A DNA stretch of 9,312 nt from Desulfamplus sp. (GCA_015231395.1 JADGBP010000018.1:1-9312), one strand, 5' to 3'; shown: positions 1 through 6,235, counted from the first letter of the stretch. The notes: a model not told the origin generated them from the sequence alone. Made by a program: numbers and translations.

Positions 1-174
1 ATTTCTGATTTGTTGAAACTTTTTTCACAATCGTGGATATTCTGTTCTTCCTCAGACAGACATAACGGCTTAACAGGAACTCCAGATCTTAAACGCCTAT
101 GTCTATGAGCAGGAGTAAAGCGTTTAAGTTCTATCAAGGGTTTTGCCACATATTTCAGGGAGCGATACAGCAAT
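1..174. other. Left-edge segment with no supported gene; upstream junction of the truncated kinase
   Basis: No convincing gene is visible here. In the frame of the downstream kinase the last stop is TGA at 106-108, and kinase-like residues (LSSIKGFATYF) begin only around 124. The minus strand is open from an ATG at 206 through the left edge, with a GTG option at 149. Part of that frame is simply antisense to the kinase, and I do not recognise the peptide (it contains the stretch RLRSGVPVKPLCLSEEE). It could be the start of a leftward gene that displaced the kinase 5' end, or a chance open frame. The segment could also be degenerate kinase sequence or an assembly join. Confidence 0.4.
88..128. 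repeat. Inverted repeat at the kinase homology breakpoint
   Basis: CTTAAACGC at 88-96 is the exact reverse complement of GCGTTTAAG at 120-128, separated by a 23-base loop. GAA at 77-79 and TTC at 129-131 can extend the pairing past a 7-8 base bulge. The right arm overlaps the point where histidine-kinase similarity starts, so the repeat coincides with a probable rearrangement or insertion junction. There is no T-run after it, so it is not a standard terminator. Confidence 0.55.
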
Positions 175-915
175 GTGGAAGATGACAGGGAAGTTGCAGA
201 TATCATGATTCAAGAGGTGGAGCGTCTTAATAGGGCAGTCACACAGTTGCTTGAATTTGCAAAACCCGTTCCTGTAATGGCAAAAAAGGTAAATATCAGG
301 GAGTTGATTTCACATTCCATCAAATTGATTGAGCATGACCTGACGCAAAAAGGCATCGCTGTTAAAGTTGTCTGCAGCTTGAAAAGAGAAAATGAAGATA
401 TTGTCACAGATCCTGACAGGTTGAATCAGATTCTGCTTAATCTCTATCTTAATGCCATGCAGGCAATGGATGAAAATGGAAAACTTGTGGTTCGAGTTTC
501 CGAGCTTGACAGGGTTTCTGAGACTAAATCTGAAAAAAAATTTAACGGTTATGAAGCTGATGTTGAGAAAAAAGTCAAAAATTATGAAGCTGATGGTGAA
601 AAAAAAATCAAGAATTATGATGCTGATGGTGAAAAAAAAATCAAGCATTATGACACTGATTTCAAGCACAGGATTCTGCTGGAAGTAACTGATACGGGCA
701 AAGGTATTGAAGAGAAGGATATCGACCATATTTTTGATCCCTATTTTACCAACAGGCCTGGAGGTTCTGGTCTTGGGCTTGCCATGGTTCATAGTGCAAT
801 TGAAGCCCTTGGAGCAGATATTCATGTGAAAAGCGAATGGGGAAAGGGAACAAGTTTTTTTATCAGGCTCCCCTGTTTGATAAATCTGGAAACAACAAAT
901 GAAAACAACAAATGA
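175..915 (+). CDS. Sensor histidine kinase, ZraS/HydH-like, 5'-truncated (lacks H-box); possible pseudogene
   Basis: This is the C-terminal part of a membrane-type two-component sensor kinase that would normally phosphorylate the response regulator encoded next. From the GTG at 175 the 246-residue product starts in the second helix of the HisKA dimerisation domain (VERLNRAVTQLLEFAKP) and continues into a HATPase domain. The N-box is at residues 84-98 (NLYLNAMQAM), G1 at 173-178 (DTGKGI), the F-box at 186-192 (IFDPYFT) and G2 at 196-202 (GGSGLGL). Sequence just upstream (124-174) still reads as HisKA (LSSIKGFATYFRERY), but the HEIRNP segment with the phosphoacceptor His is absent and TGA at 106-108 closes the frame. 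No sensor or membrane region is visible. GTG 175 is the first possible start after that stop, with only a distant GGGAG (158-162). An 11-residue unit repeated four times (residues 120-163) lies between the N-box and G1. The gene overlaps the regulator by 17 nt. It could be a remnant, or an H-box-less ATPase-domain protein. Confidence 0.75.
   Translation: MEDDREVADIMIQEVERLNRAVTQLLEFAKPVPVMAKKVNIRELISHSIKLIEHDLTQKGIAVKVVCSLKRENEDIVTDPDRLNQILLNLYLNAMQAMDENGKLVVRVSELDRVSETKSEKKFNGYEADVEKKVKNYEADGEKKIKNYDADGEKKIKHYDTDFKHRILLEVTDTGKGIEEKDIDHIFDPYFTNRPGGSGLGLAMVHSAIEALGADIHVKSEWGKGTSFFIRLPCLINLETTNENNK
532..663 (+). repeat. Four 33-bp in-frame tandem repeats inside the kinase gene
   Basis: Four consecutive 33-bp units start at 532, 565, 598 and 631. 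They encode EKKFNGYEADV, EKKVKNYEADG, EKKIKNYDADG and EKKIKHYDTDF. The units are diverged at synonymous and nonsynonymous positions; the middle two are closest. They lengthen the segment between the N-box and G1 box of the ATPase domain by about 44 charged residues. The period is a multiple of three, so copy-number change would keep the frame. Confidence 0.9.
890..915 (+). repeat. 13-bp tandem duplication spanning kinase stop and regulator start
   Basis: AAACAACAAATGA occurs at 890-902 and again, perfectly, at 903-915. The first copy holds the regulator start codon (ATG 899) and the second holds the kinase stop (TGA 913-915). Thirteen is not a multiple of three. With a single copy the kinase frame would read straight into the regulator frame (LETTNEKNKILVV), so the duplication determines whether the two proteins are separate. 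Confidence 0.85.
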
Positions 916-2293
916 AAAAAATAAAATTCTTGTGGTAGATGACGATGCAGGGCATCGTGCAATGCTCAAAGTCTTGATGACAGGATGGGGATATGAGATA
1001 CACCTTGCAGATGACGGCACTTCCGGTGTTGAGCAGGTTCATCAGGAGTATTTTGATATTGTGCTTATGGATATGAAGATGCTCAAAATGTCGGGAATGG
1101 AGGCATTGGAAAAAATCGTCAGCTATAATCCCGCTCTTCCTGTCATTATCATGACTGCTTATTCATCAGTTGAGACTGCTGTAGATGCCCTGAAAAAAGG
1201 TGCGTATGACTACCTGACCAAGCCGCTGGATTTTGACAGGCTTAAACTGACCATAGTCCATATACTTGAAACAATCTATCTTAAAAAAGAGAATATTCAC
1301 CTTAAAAAACAGTTGGGTCAAAGTTTTGTGCGTGAGGATATTATTGGCAAAAGTCCTGCAATGAAAGCTCTTCTCAATACTGTTGAACTGGCAGCACCGT
1401 CAGATGCCAATATCCTTATAACTGGTTGTTCCGGTACAGGCAAGGAGTTGATTGCTAGTGCAATACATTATAACAGCCCACGCCGGGATATGCCGTTTAT
1501 TAAAATCAACTGTGCTGCAATAACTGAAACACTTTTAGAATCAGAACTGTTCGGTCATGAAAAAGGTTCTTTTACAGGAGCAGAAAAAAAACGTAAAGGA
1601 CGGTTTCTTCAGGCACATGAGGGGAGCATTCTGCTTGATGAAATAGGAGAGATGAGCCTTGGCATGCAGGCAAAACTGCTCAGAGTGCTTCAGGAAAAAG
1701 AGATCACACCGGTTGGTGGTGAGGAGAATATAAAGGTTGATGTGCGGATTATTGCTTCCACCAACCGTGATTTGAAAAAAATGACTGAAGAAAGGCGGTT
1801 TCGGGAAGACCTCTATTTCAGACTAAATGTGGTAACTCTTGAAGTCCCGCCATTGAGTGGCAGAAGTGACGATATCCCGTTATTGGCTATCCATTTTCTG
1901 AAACTATTTGCAGAAAAAAACCATCGTGATATAAAAGGCTTCACACCTGAAACTATGGACGCAATGATACGGTACGGGTGGCCTGGCAATGTGCGGGAAT
2001 TGATGAACAGCATTGAGCGGGCGGTGGTGCTTGCAAGGTCAGACTACCTATCTGTAGATGACCTTCCCTTTTCCGCACAGATTAAAGACGGGAGAGACGG
2101 GCAATTCTCCACGCAATCTTCTTTTCAGAAAGAACTGTTATTCAAAGGCGATGCTCCGCTTGTCGATATAGAAAGAGAAGCTGTATTAAATACTCTTGAC
2201 GCTGCCGGCGGCAACCGAAGTGAGACTGCCAGAAGGCTTGGTATTACCAGAAAAACCCTGCTTAAAAAACTTAGACTTTACGGGGAAGCATAA
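899..2293 (+). CDS. Sigma-54-dependent response regulator, NtrC/ZraR family
   Basis: This cytoplasmic transcription activator of 464 residues has the usual three-domain, full-length NtrC-family layout. The receiver domain (about 8-125) has the acidic pocket D14-D16, phosphoacceptor D58 (LMDMK) and the conserved T and K (IIMTAY, TKPLDF). The AAA+ domain (about 145-370) has Walker A GCSGTGKE at 176-183 (Cys where Glu is usual), the sigma-54 contact loop as GSFTGA at 223-228 (commonly GAFTGA) and Walker B ILLDE at 244-248. A Fis-type helix-turn-helix closes the protein (ERE...GGNRSETARRLGITRKTLLKKL). By family it should hydrolyse ATP to remodel sigma-54 polymerase at -24/-12 promoters once phosphorylated by its kinase. 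Both the closing helix and the partner kinase resemble ZraS-ZraR/HydHG. The GSFTGA variant occurs in functional family members. The kinase partner looks damaged, so activation may depend on another donor. Target genes are unknown. Confidence 0.95.
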   Translation: MKTTNEKNKILVVDDDAGHRAMLKVLMTGWGYEIHLADDGTSGVEQVHQEYFDIVLMDMKMLKMSGMEALEKIVSYNPALPVIIMTAYSSVETAVDALKKGAYDYLTKPLDFDRLKLTIVHILETIYLKKENIHLKKQLGQSFVREDIIGKSPAMKALLNTVELAAPSDANILITGCSGTGKELIASAIHYNSPRRDMPFIKINCAAITETLLESELFGHEKGSFTGAEKKRKGRFLQAHEGSILLDEIGEMSLGMQAKLLRVLQEKEITPVGGEENIKVDVRIIASTNRDLKKMTEERRFREDLYFRLNVVTLEVPPLSGRSDDIPLLAIHFLKLFAEKNHRDIKGFTPETMDAMIRYGWPGNVRELMNSIERAVVLARSDYLSVDDLPFSAQIKDGRDGQFSTQSSFQKELLFKGDAPLVDIEREAVLNTLDAAGGNRSETARRLGITRKTLLKKLRLYGEA

Positions 2294-4782
2294 TGAATAA
2301 AAAAGGTAGTATTAAAAGCGGCAAAGTAAAAATTCTTGCACCAGCAGGCGACAAGCATTCATTTCTTGCTGCTCTTGCTGCTGGAGCAGATGCCATTTAT
2401 TGTGGACTTAAAAATTTTTCAGCCCGTATGGAGGCTGAAAACTTTAGTATTGAAGAGCTTTCAAGACTCAATGCACTGGCAAGAAGTAAAAATGTTCAAG
2501 TTTATGTGGCTTTTAACGCTCTTGTAAAACAGAATGAGCTTGAAAAAACAGCTCGAATCATTGCAAAAATTGCAAAATATGTGCGTCCCTATGCATTGAT
2601 AATCCAGGATCCCGGACTTGTTGAGATTGCCCGAAAAGCAGGATTCAAAGGCGAGTTTCATCTTTCCACCTTAGGAAATTGCTCTTTTCCCATGGGGCTT
2701 AAATCTGCTAAAGATGCGGGCTTCAGTAGAGTGGTGCTTCCCCGTGAACTTAGTATTGACGAAATAAAGATAATGGCACAAAGCAAGCCAGATGACCTTG
2801 ACCTTGAGATGTTTATTCATGGGGCTCTGTGCTACGCTGTATCAGGAAGATGCTACTGGAGTAGTTGGTTTGGAGGAAGAAGCGGTCTTAGAGGACGATG
2901 TGTCCAGCCATGCCGGCGAGTTTACAAACAGGAAATTAAACAGCAGGTACAACTACAAGCCAAACCGCAGAAAAAAGAACAATCCAAACATCAGGAACAA
3001 CTGCAAACCAAACCGCAAGCACAACTGGAGTCATCAAAACAGCATACCCGACAACACCTCCCTTCCCCTGTTCAATCTGAATCTCAGTCTCAAGCTCAGT
3101 CTGAATCTCAATCTCAAGCTCAATCTCAAGCTCAGTCTCAAGCTCAGTCTCAAGCTCAGTCTCAAGCTCAGTCTCAAGCTCAGTCTCAGTCTCAAGCTCA
3201 ACTTAAAATGCAATTTCATACACAAAGATTTTTTTCATGCCTTGATTTTTCCGCAGATGTGCTTGTTAAAGTGCTCAAAGATATTCCCGAAGTAACCACA
3301 TGGAAAATAGAGGGGCGAAAAAAAAGTCCTCACTATGTCTTCTACACAGTAAGAGCATATCAGATACTCCGTGATCATGGACATGATCCGGAACAGAAAA
3401 AAGTAGCCTTGTCGTTTCTGAATTACGCTTTAGGCAGACCTGCAACCCACTACAATCTGCTTACACAAAATTCCATCAATCCCCTGAAAAAAGATAAAGA
3501 TATGGAGACAGGTTCCGGTCTTTTTGCAGGAAGAGTGAGATATGGCGGAGAAAATTTAAAATCCGATATTCCCCATTTTATTACATGGGAAGCCCTGTTA
3601 CAGGACGATATTCTGAGAATTGGATATGAAGATGATAATTTTCACACCATTCAGCGAGTATCACGGTCGGTGCCAAAAAAAGGACGGTTTGTAATTCAAA
3701 ACAGTAAAGGCATCAAATTCAAAAAGGGAACGCCTGTATTTATTGTGGACAGAAGAGAAAAAGAGGTTTGGCTGCTGATTCATGAACTGGAGAGAGAGCT
3801 TGATAAATACAGTTCTCCAGATGTCAGACCACAGGATATTGATGAAAAACTTTCTGAAAATAACTCTGCAGGAAATCTTGAAAACTATTGTGGAACAGAC
3901 GCATTAAACCAATCTGACAACCGATCTGAAAATCGATCTGAAAAATATTCTGCGAAACATTTTGCAAAACATTCTGAGATTTGTCTTTATGGTTACGGTG
4001 ATGAATCACGGATAAAGAAAACCACGCATTCAAAAAGCAACACCAGATCAGTGGTGGGTTCTGGATTATGGCTATCTCAAAATTCAGTAAAACGATGCTC
4101 TCCAAAAAAAATAAAAGATGTATGGTGGTTTTTGCCACCTGTAGTATGGCCAGCAAATGAAAAAGAGTTTTTTCAAACCCTTGAGCAAGTTTTATCAGCA
4201 GGTGCCATAAATTTTGTTTTGAATATGCCATGGCAGATATCTTGTTTCAATATAAACGCCATAAAGACTATAAATCGCATAAGCGATGATATAAAAGATA
4301 TAAGTGATATAAACACTATGAACCGCATAAATGCTATAAACCGCCTTAATCTATGGGCTGGTCCCTTCTGCAATGTTGCCAATGCTGCTCATATCCAGTT
4401 TTTAAAACAAGTTGGTTTTTCAGGTGCATTTGTAAGCCCTGAGCTGGGAGAAAATGATTTTATCTCCATTGCGGAAAACTCTGTGCTTCCTCTTGGTATT
4501 GTTGTGAGAGCCAACTGGCCTCTTGCAATTTCCAGAATTGTCTCTGATGAGATTGTAGCAGATCATCTATTTTCAAGTCCCAGAGGAGAAAGTGCATGGG
4601 TTTCCAAAAAAGAGCATGATTACTGGATTTTTCCCAATTGGCAGCTTGATTTATCTCATAAGAGAGATGTCTTGAAACAAGCAGGCTATACACTATTTTT
4701 AACTATTGATGAACCCATGCACAAAGGAATCATTATGAAACAAAGACCAGGGTTGTGGAACTGGGAAATCGGACTCTTGTAA
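2293..4782 (+). CDS. U32 family protein (peptidase U32 / RlhA-TrhP-UbiU superfamily) with three repeat insertions
   Basis: The N-terminal half is a clear U32 domain: KILAPAGDKHSFLAALAAGADAIYCG near the start, then FHLSTLGNCSF, RVVLPREL and the family signature MFIHGALCYAVSGRCYWS. Four cysteines (C180, C187, C203, C207) match the position of the conserved U32 cysteines that bind an Fe-S cluster in UbiU/UbiV. Characterised relatives hydroxylate rRNA (RlhA), tRNA (TrhP) or ubiquinone precursors (UbiU/V); some are annotated collagenase-like proteases. The substrate here is unknown. The second half of the U32 domain (WKIEGRKKSPHYVFYTVRAY) resumes only after a Gln-rich insert of about 95 residues (214-308). 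A C-terminal domain follows (GLFAGRVRYGG..., RVGYE-like DDILRIGYEDD), and then a tail ending in RPGLWNWEIGLL. Further low-complexity inserts are at 539-562 and 654-686. At 829 residues the protein is longer than RlhA-type relatives (about 650), and the inserts account for much of the excess. Its ATG overlaps the regulator TAA by one base, suggesting translational coupling. Confidence 0.9.
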   Translation: MNKKGSIKSGKVKILAPAGDKHSFLAALAAGADAIYCGLKNFSARMEAENFSIEELSRLNALARSKNVQVYVAFNALVKQNELEKTARIIAKIAKYVRPYALIIQDPGLVEIARKAGFKGEFHLSTLGNCSFPMGLKSAKDAGFSRVVLPRELSIDEIKIMAQSKPDDLDLEMFIHGALCYAVSGRCYWSSWFGGRSGLRGRCVQPCRRVYKQEIKQQVQLQAKPQKKEQSKHQEQLQTKPQAQLESSKQHTRQHLPSPVQSESQSQAQSESQSQAQSQAQSQAQSQAQSQAQSQAQSQSQAQLKMQFHTQRFFSCLDFSADVLVKVLKDIPEVTTWKIEGRKKSPHYVFYTVRAYQILRDHGHDPEQKKVALSFLNYALGRPATHYNLLTQNSINPLKKDKDMETGSGLFAGRVRYGGENLKSDIPHFITWEALLQDDILRIGYEDDNFHTIQRVSRSVPKKGRFVIQNSKGIKFKKGTPVFIVDRREKEVWLLIHELERELDKYSSPDVRPQDIDEKLSENNSAGNLENYCGTDALNQSDNRSENRSEKYSAKHFAKHSEICLYGYGDESRIKKTTHSKSNTRSVVGSGLWLSQNSVKRCSPKKIKDVWWFLPPVVWPANEKEFFQTLEQVLSAGAINFVLNMPWQISCFNINAIKTINRISDDIKDISDINTMNRINAINRLNLWAGPFCNVANAAHIQFLKQVGFSGAFVSPELGENDFISIAENSVLPLGIVVRANWPLAISRIVSDEIVADHLFSSPRGESAWVSKKEHDYWIFPNWQLDLSHKRDVLKQAGYTLFLTIDEPMHKGIIMKQRPGLWNWEIGLL
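3073..3201 (+). repeat. Gln/Ser microsatellite in the U32 gene (6/12-bp unit)
   Basis: There are 43 consecutive codons built from CAR-TCT, CAR-GCT and a few GAA-TCT pairs, encoding SQAQ-type repeats at residues 261-303. The core is a near-perfect 12-mer CAGTCTCAAGCT repeated from about 3130 to 3189, consistent with recent expansion by slippage. The unit is frame-neutral. The tract lies in a larger Gln/Lys-rich insert (from about 2932) that splits the U32 domain after the RCVQPCRR cysteines. Confidence 0.92.
3907..3978 (+). repeat. Degenerate 12-bp repeat (N/K-x-S/F-D/E/A) in the U32 gene
   Basis: Six 12-bp units encode NQSD, NRSD-like NRSE (twice as N-R-S-E), KYSA, KHFA and KHSE, at residues 539-562. 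The order read is N-Q-S-D, N-R-S-E, N-R-S-E, K-Y-S-A, K-H-F-A, K-H-S-E. The first three units are closest at DNA level (AACCGATCTGAA-like) and the others are decayed. The tract lies in a linker after the C-terminal beta-rich domain. Confidence 0.7.
4252..4350 (+). repeat. 9-bp repeat (Ile-Asn-x) in the U32 gene
   Basis: This 99-nt tract (residues 654-686) is built from ATA-AAY-NNN-like 9-mers and encodes INA, IKT, INR, ISD, DIK and similar triplets. Ile is almost always ATA, giving a hydrophobic residue every third position apart from one phase slip (DDIK). It separates NMPWQISCFN from the NLWAGPFCNVAN segment, so it interrupts an otherwise ordinary domain. Confidence 0.75.
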
Positions 4783-4786
4783 AATA

Positions 4787-4893
4787 CTCAAAATCGACAC
4801 CTATCCAGTCAAGAGCCTTGTCAACACTGTCAGAATCCTGATTCAGACAGATGGAGATTTGCCTGTAAATGATAGCAAGGTGTCGTTTTTGAG
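4787..4893. mobile_element. 107-bp MITE-like palindromic element after the U32 gene
   Basis: The ends are CTCAAAATCGACACCT (4787-4802) and AGGTGTCGTTTTTGAG (4878-4893), inverted repeats matching at 15 of 16 positions. A nearly concentric imperfect palindrome sits in the middle (4827-4850; arms CTGTC-a-GAATC and GATTC-a-GACAG). AAAATA occurs directly on both sides (4781-4786 and 4894-4899), as expected of a target-site duplication, although the AT-rich context weakens this. It has no room for a transposase, so a parent element elsewhere would be needed. The insertion point overlaps the U32 TAA (4780-4782). The right arm followed by a T-run may also end transcription. A structured RNA or processing element is an alternative. 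Confidence 0.6.
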
Positions 4894-4928
4894 AAAATAA
4901 ATACTTGATCTTTTTATTATTTTGCAAT

Positions 4929-4957
4929 ATGTCAGCCAAACAAAATATGCAGATAAT
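4929..4957 (+). promoter_or_regulatory. Weak sigma-70-like promoter candidate for the Mrp cluster
   Basis: ATGTCA (4929-4934) and GATAAT (4952-4957) are separated by 17 bases and match the -35 and -10 consensus at 4/6 and 5/6 positions. They lie about 80 bases before the MrpE start, downstream of the palindromic element. In AT-rich sequence such matches arise by chance, so this is only a candidate. Confidence 0.25.
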
Positions 4958-5027
4958 TCACATCTCATATTTCATCGTAAAAATGCATTAATATCTGGTT
5001 GTCTTCAGAAAAACTTAAACCTTATGG

Positions 5028-5540
5028 ATGGAGTTTGTATTGAAAACACAACAGCGAAAAACCTCTTTTTTTCTTACCTTTTTCATTCTTTTTCTTTTTT
5101 GGGTCATATTTTCCGGAAAATTTGACTCTTTTCACCTGTCACTTGGAGTGATCTCATGCTTTCTTGTAATATGGATCACATCAGATTTGCTCCTTGTTAC
5201 GCCTGACATGGCAAAGTTCATCAGGCTTTTTATGGGCTTTACCCTGTATATTCCCTGGCTGATCTGGCAGATCGTCCTTTCCAGCATCCACATGATTCCT
5301 ATTATTTTAAGCCCCGAGATTGAGAAAAAAATCAATCCCAGAATCATAAAGATAAAAAGCAGGGTCAGAGACGAGGTTGGTCTTGTAACATTTGCCAATT
5401 CAATTACCTTGACACCCGGCACCATAACAGTTGCTGCCAACATACATGGCGATATGACAATTCACGCCATTGATGATGAATGTGCAGCATCTCTTCCCGG
5501 TGATATGGGTGAAAAAATTGCAAAATTATTTGCGGATTAA
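5028..5540 (+). CDS. mnhE: Mrp antiporter subunit E (MnhE/MrpE, MbhA-like)
   Basis: This small membrane subunit of the multisubunit cation/proton antiporter has 170 residues, close to the usual 160. The N-terminus carries hydrophobic segments (SFFLTFFILFLFWVIFSG, then FHLSLGVISCFLVIWI), with another around FIRLFMGFTLYIPWLIWQIVLSSIHMI. The C-terminal cytoplasmic part holds the family motif VGLVTFANSITLTPGTITV. ATG 5028 begins the longest frame but has no clear ribosome-binding site. TTG at 5040 sits 6 bases after GGATGGAG (5026-5033) and would give the more typical start (LKTQQRKTSFF), so the true protein may be four residues shorter. It is the first gene of the Mrp cluster and is followed 79 bases later by the F subunit. 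Confidence 0.92.
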   Translation: MEFVLKTQQRKTSFFLTFFILFLFWVIFSGKFDSFHLSLGVISCFLVIWITSDLLLVTPDMAKFIRLFMGFTLYIPWLIWQIVLSSIHMIPIILSPEIEKKINPRIIKIKSRVRDEVGLVTFANSITLTPGTITVAANIHGDMTIHAIDDECAASLPGDMGEKIAKLFAD

Positions 5541-5619
5541 GCCCCTTCTCTTTCTCGATTGCATTCAAATCAGGGATGGAGCTTGACACCCAACTGATGA
5601 TCAAAGGAAAAGTAACGTA

Positions 5620-5904
5620 ATGGATAATCTAATTTTATACTCAGCCATTGTTCTTGCCATATTGATGGCTATACCCCTTTACAGGGCGGTCATAGGTCCG
5701 ACAGTGCTTGACCGATTCATGGGGGTAAGTGCCATTGGTACCCAGACCACAGTTCTTTTAATCATGATTGGATTTATGTATCACAGGGTTGATATGTTTA
5801 TTGATATTGCCCTTGCCTATGCTCTGCTTAATTTCATCTCAGTGCTTGCGGCATCAAGATATTTCCATAAACAAAAAGGACTGACAGAGGAGATAAAGTC
5901 ATGA
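5620..5904 (+). CDS. mnhF: Mrp antiporter subunit F (MnhF/MrpF, MbhB-like)
   Basis: A 94-residue integral membrane protein, the normal length for MrpF. Three membrane segments are visible (about 2-22, 35-53 and 60-80). Family motifs are YRAVIGPTVLDRFMGVSAIGT after the first helix and DIALAYALLNFISVLA in the third. AAAGGAAAAG ahead of the ATG (about 5602-5611) provides the ribosome-binding site. The stop overlaps the next start as ATGA, indicating translational coupling with subunit G. The protein is a small structural subunit of the antiporter. Confidence 0.93.
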   Translation: MDNLILYSAIVLAILMAIPLYRAVIGPTVLDRFMGVSAIGTQTTVLLIMIGFMYHRVDMFIDIALAYALLNFISVLAASRYFHKQKGLTEEIKS

Positions 5905-6215
5905 CGGTTTATATTTCGGGACTGCTTATTGTGGGTGGGCTGTTCTTTTTTCTCATAGGATCAATAGGGATGATCCGTCTGCCAGATTTTTACTCAAGAC
6001 TTCATGCAGCAGGTATCATTGACACCATGGGACTTTTGTTGTCTATGTCTGGGCTGGCACTTTTGATCCTTAGCGATTTTAACTTGGGAAACATTCTGTC
6101 TGCCCTTAAAATCATCCTCATAGTTGTATTTATATATCTTACGAGTCCCACCGCAACCCATGCAATCGTAGATGCCGGTATAAGAGCGGGACTCAAGCCG
6201 TGGAGTAAAAAATAA
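5901..6215 (+). CDS. mnhG: Mrp antiporter subunit G (MnhG/MrpG, MbhC-like)
   Basis: A 104-residue protein with three hydrophobic segments (about 4-24, 41-58 and 66-82). It carries the MrpG signature IGMIRLPDFYSRLHAAGIIDTMG and a TSPTATHAI segment near the C-terminus that is typical of the family. The length matches the family. Its ATG overlaps the subunit F stop by four bases. It is followed 20 bases later by the DUF4040 gene, which has its own AAAGGTGA ribosome-binding site, so E-F-G-DUF4040 read as one transcription unit. Confidence 0.93.
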   Translation: MTVYISGLLIVGGLFFFLIGSIGMIRLPDFYSRLHAAGIIDTMGLLLSMSGLALLILSDFNLGNILSALKIILIVVFIYLTSPTATHAIVDAGIRAGLKPWSKK

Positions 6216-6235
6216 AATAATAAAGGTGAACACAA

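Noticed and set aside
61..131. Integron attC-like site
   Set aside because: GCTTAAC at 68-74 fits one core half, but I found no matching GTTRRRY partner with the required symmetry.
532..663. CRISPR array
   Set aside because: The 33-bp units are directly adjacent with no spacers and are in frame within a coding domain.
310..1020. 236-codon minus-strand open frame
   Set aside because: It lies antisense to well-supported kinase and regulator coding sequence; its repetitive FFFTISIII stretches simply mirror the 33-bp repeats.
2792..3295. Frames on both strands across the Gln/Ser tract (LSLKL- and LRLSL-like peptides)
   Set aside because: A 12-bp repeat without stops is open in several frames; only the U32 frame carries family motifs on both sides.
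3824..4231. 135-codon minus-strand frame
   Set aside because: It is antisense to the U32 gene; its repetitive QNVSQN/FQIGCQIG pattern mirrors the 12-bp repeat.
4733..4939. 68-codon minus-strand frame across the palindromic element
   Set aside because: It runs antisense into the U32 C-terminus and is better explained by the inverted-repeat element; no family motif.
4900..5027. Sigma-54 (-24/-12) promoter for the Mrp cluster
   Set aside because: No TGGC-N8-TTGC-like pair with the right spacing was found between the palindromic element and mnhE.
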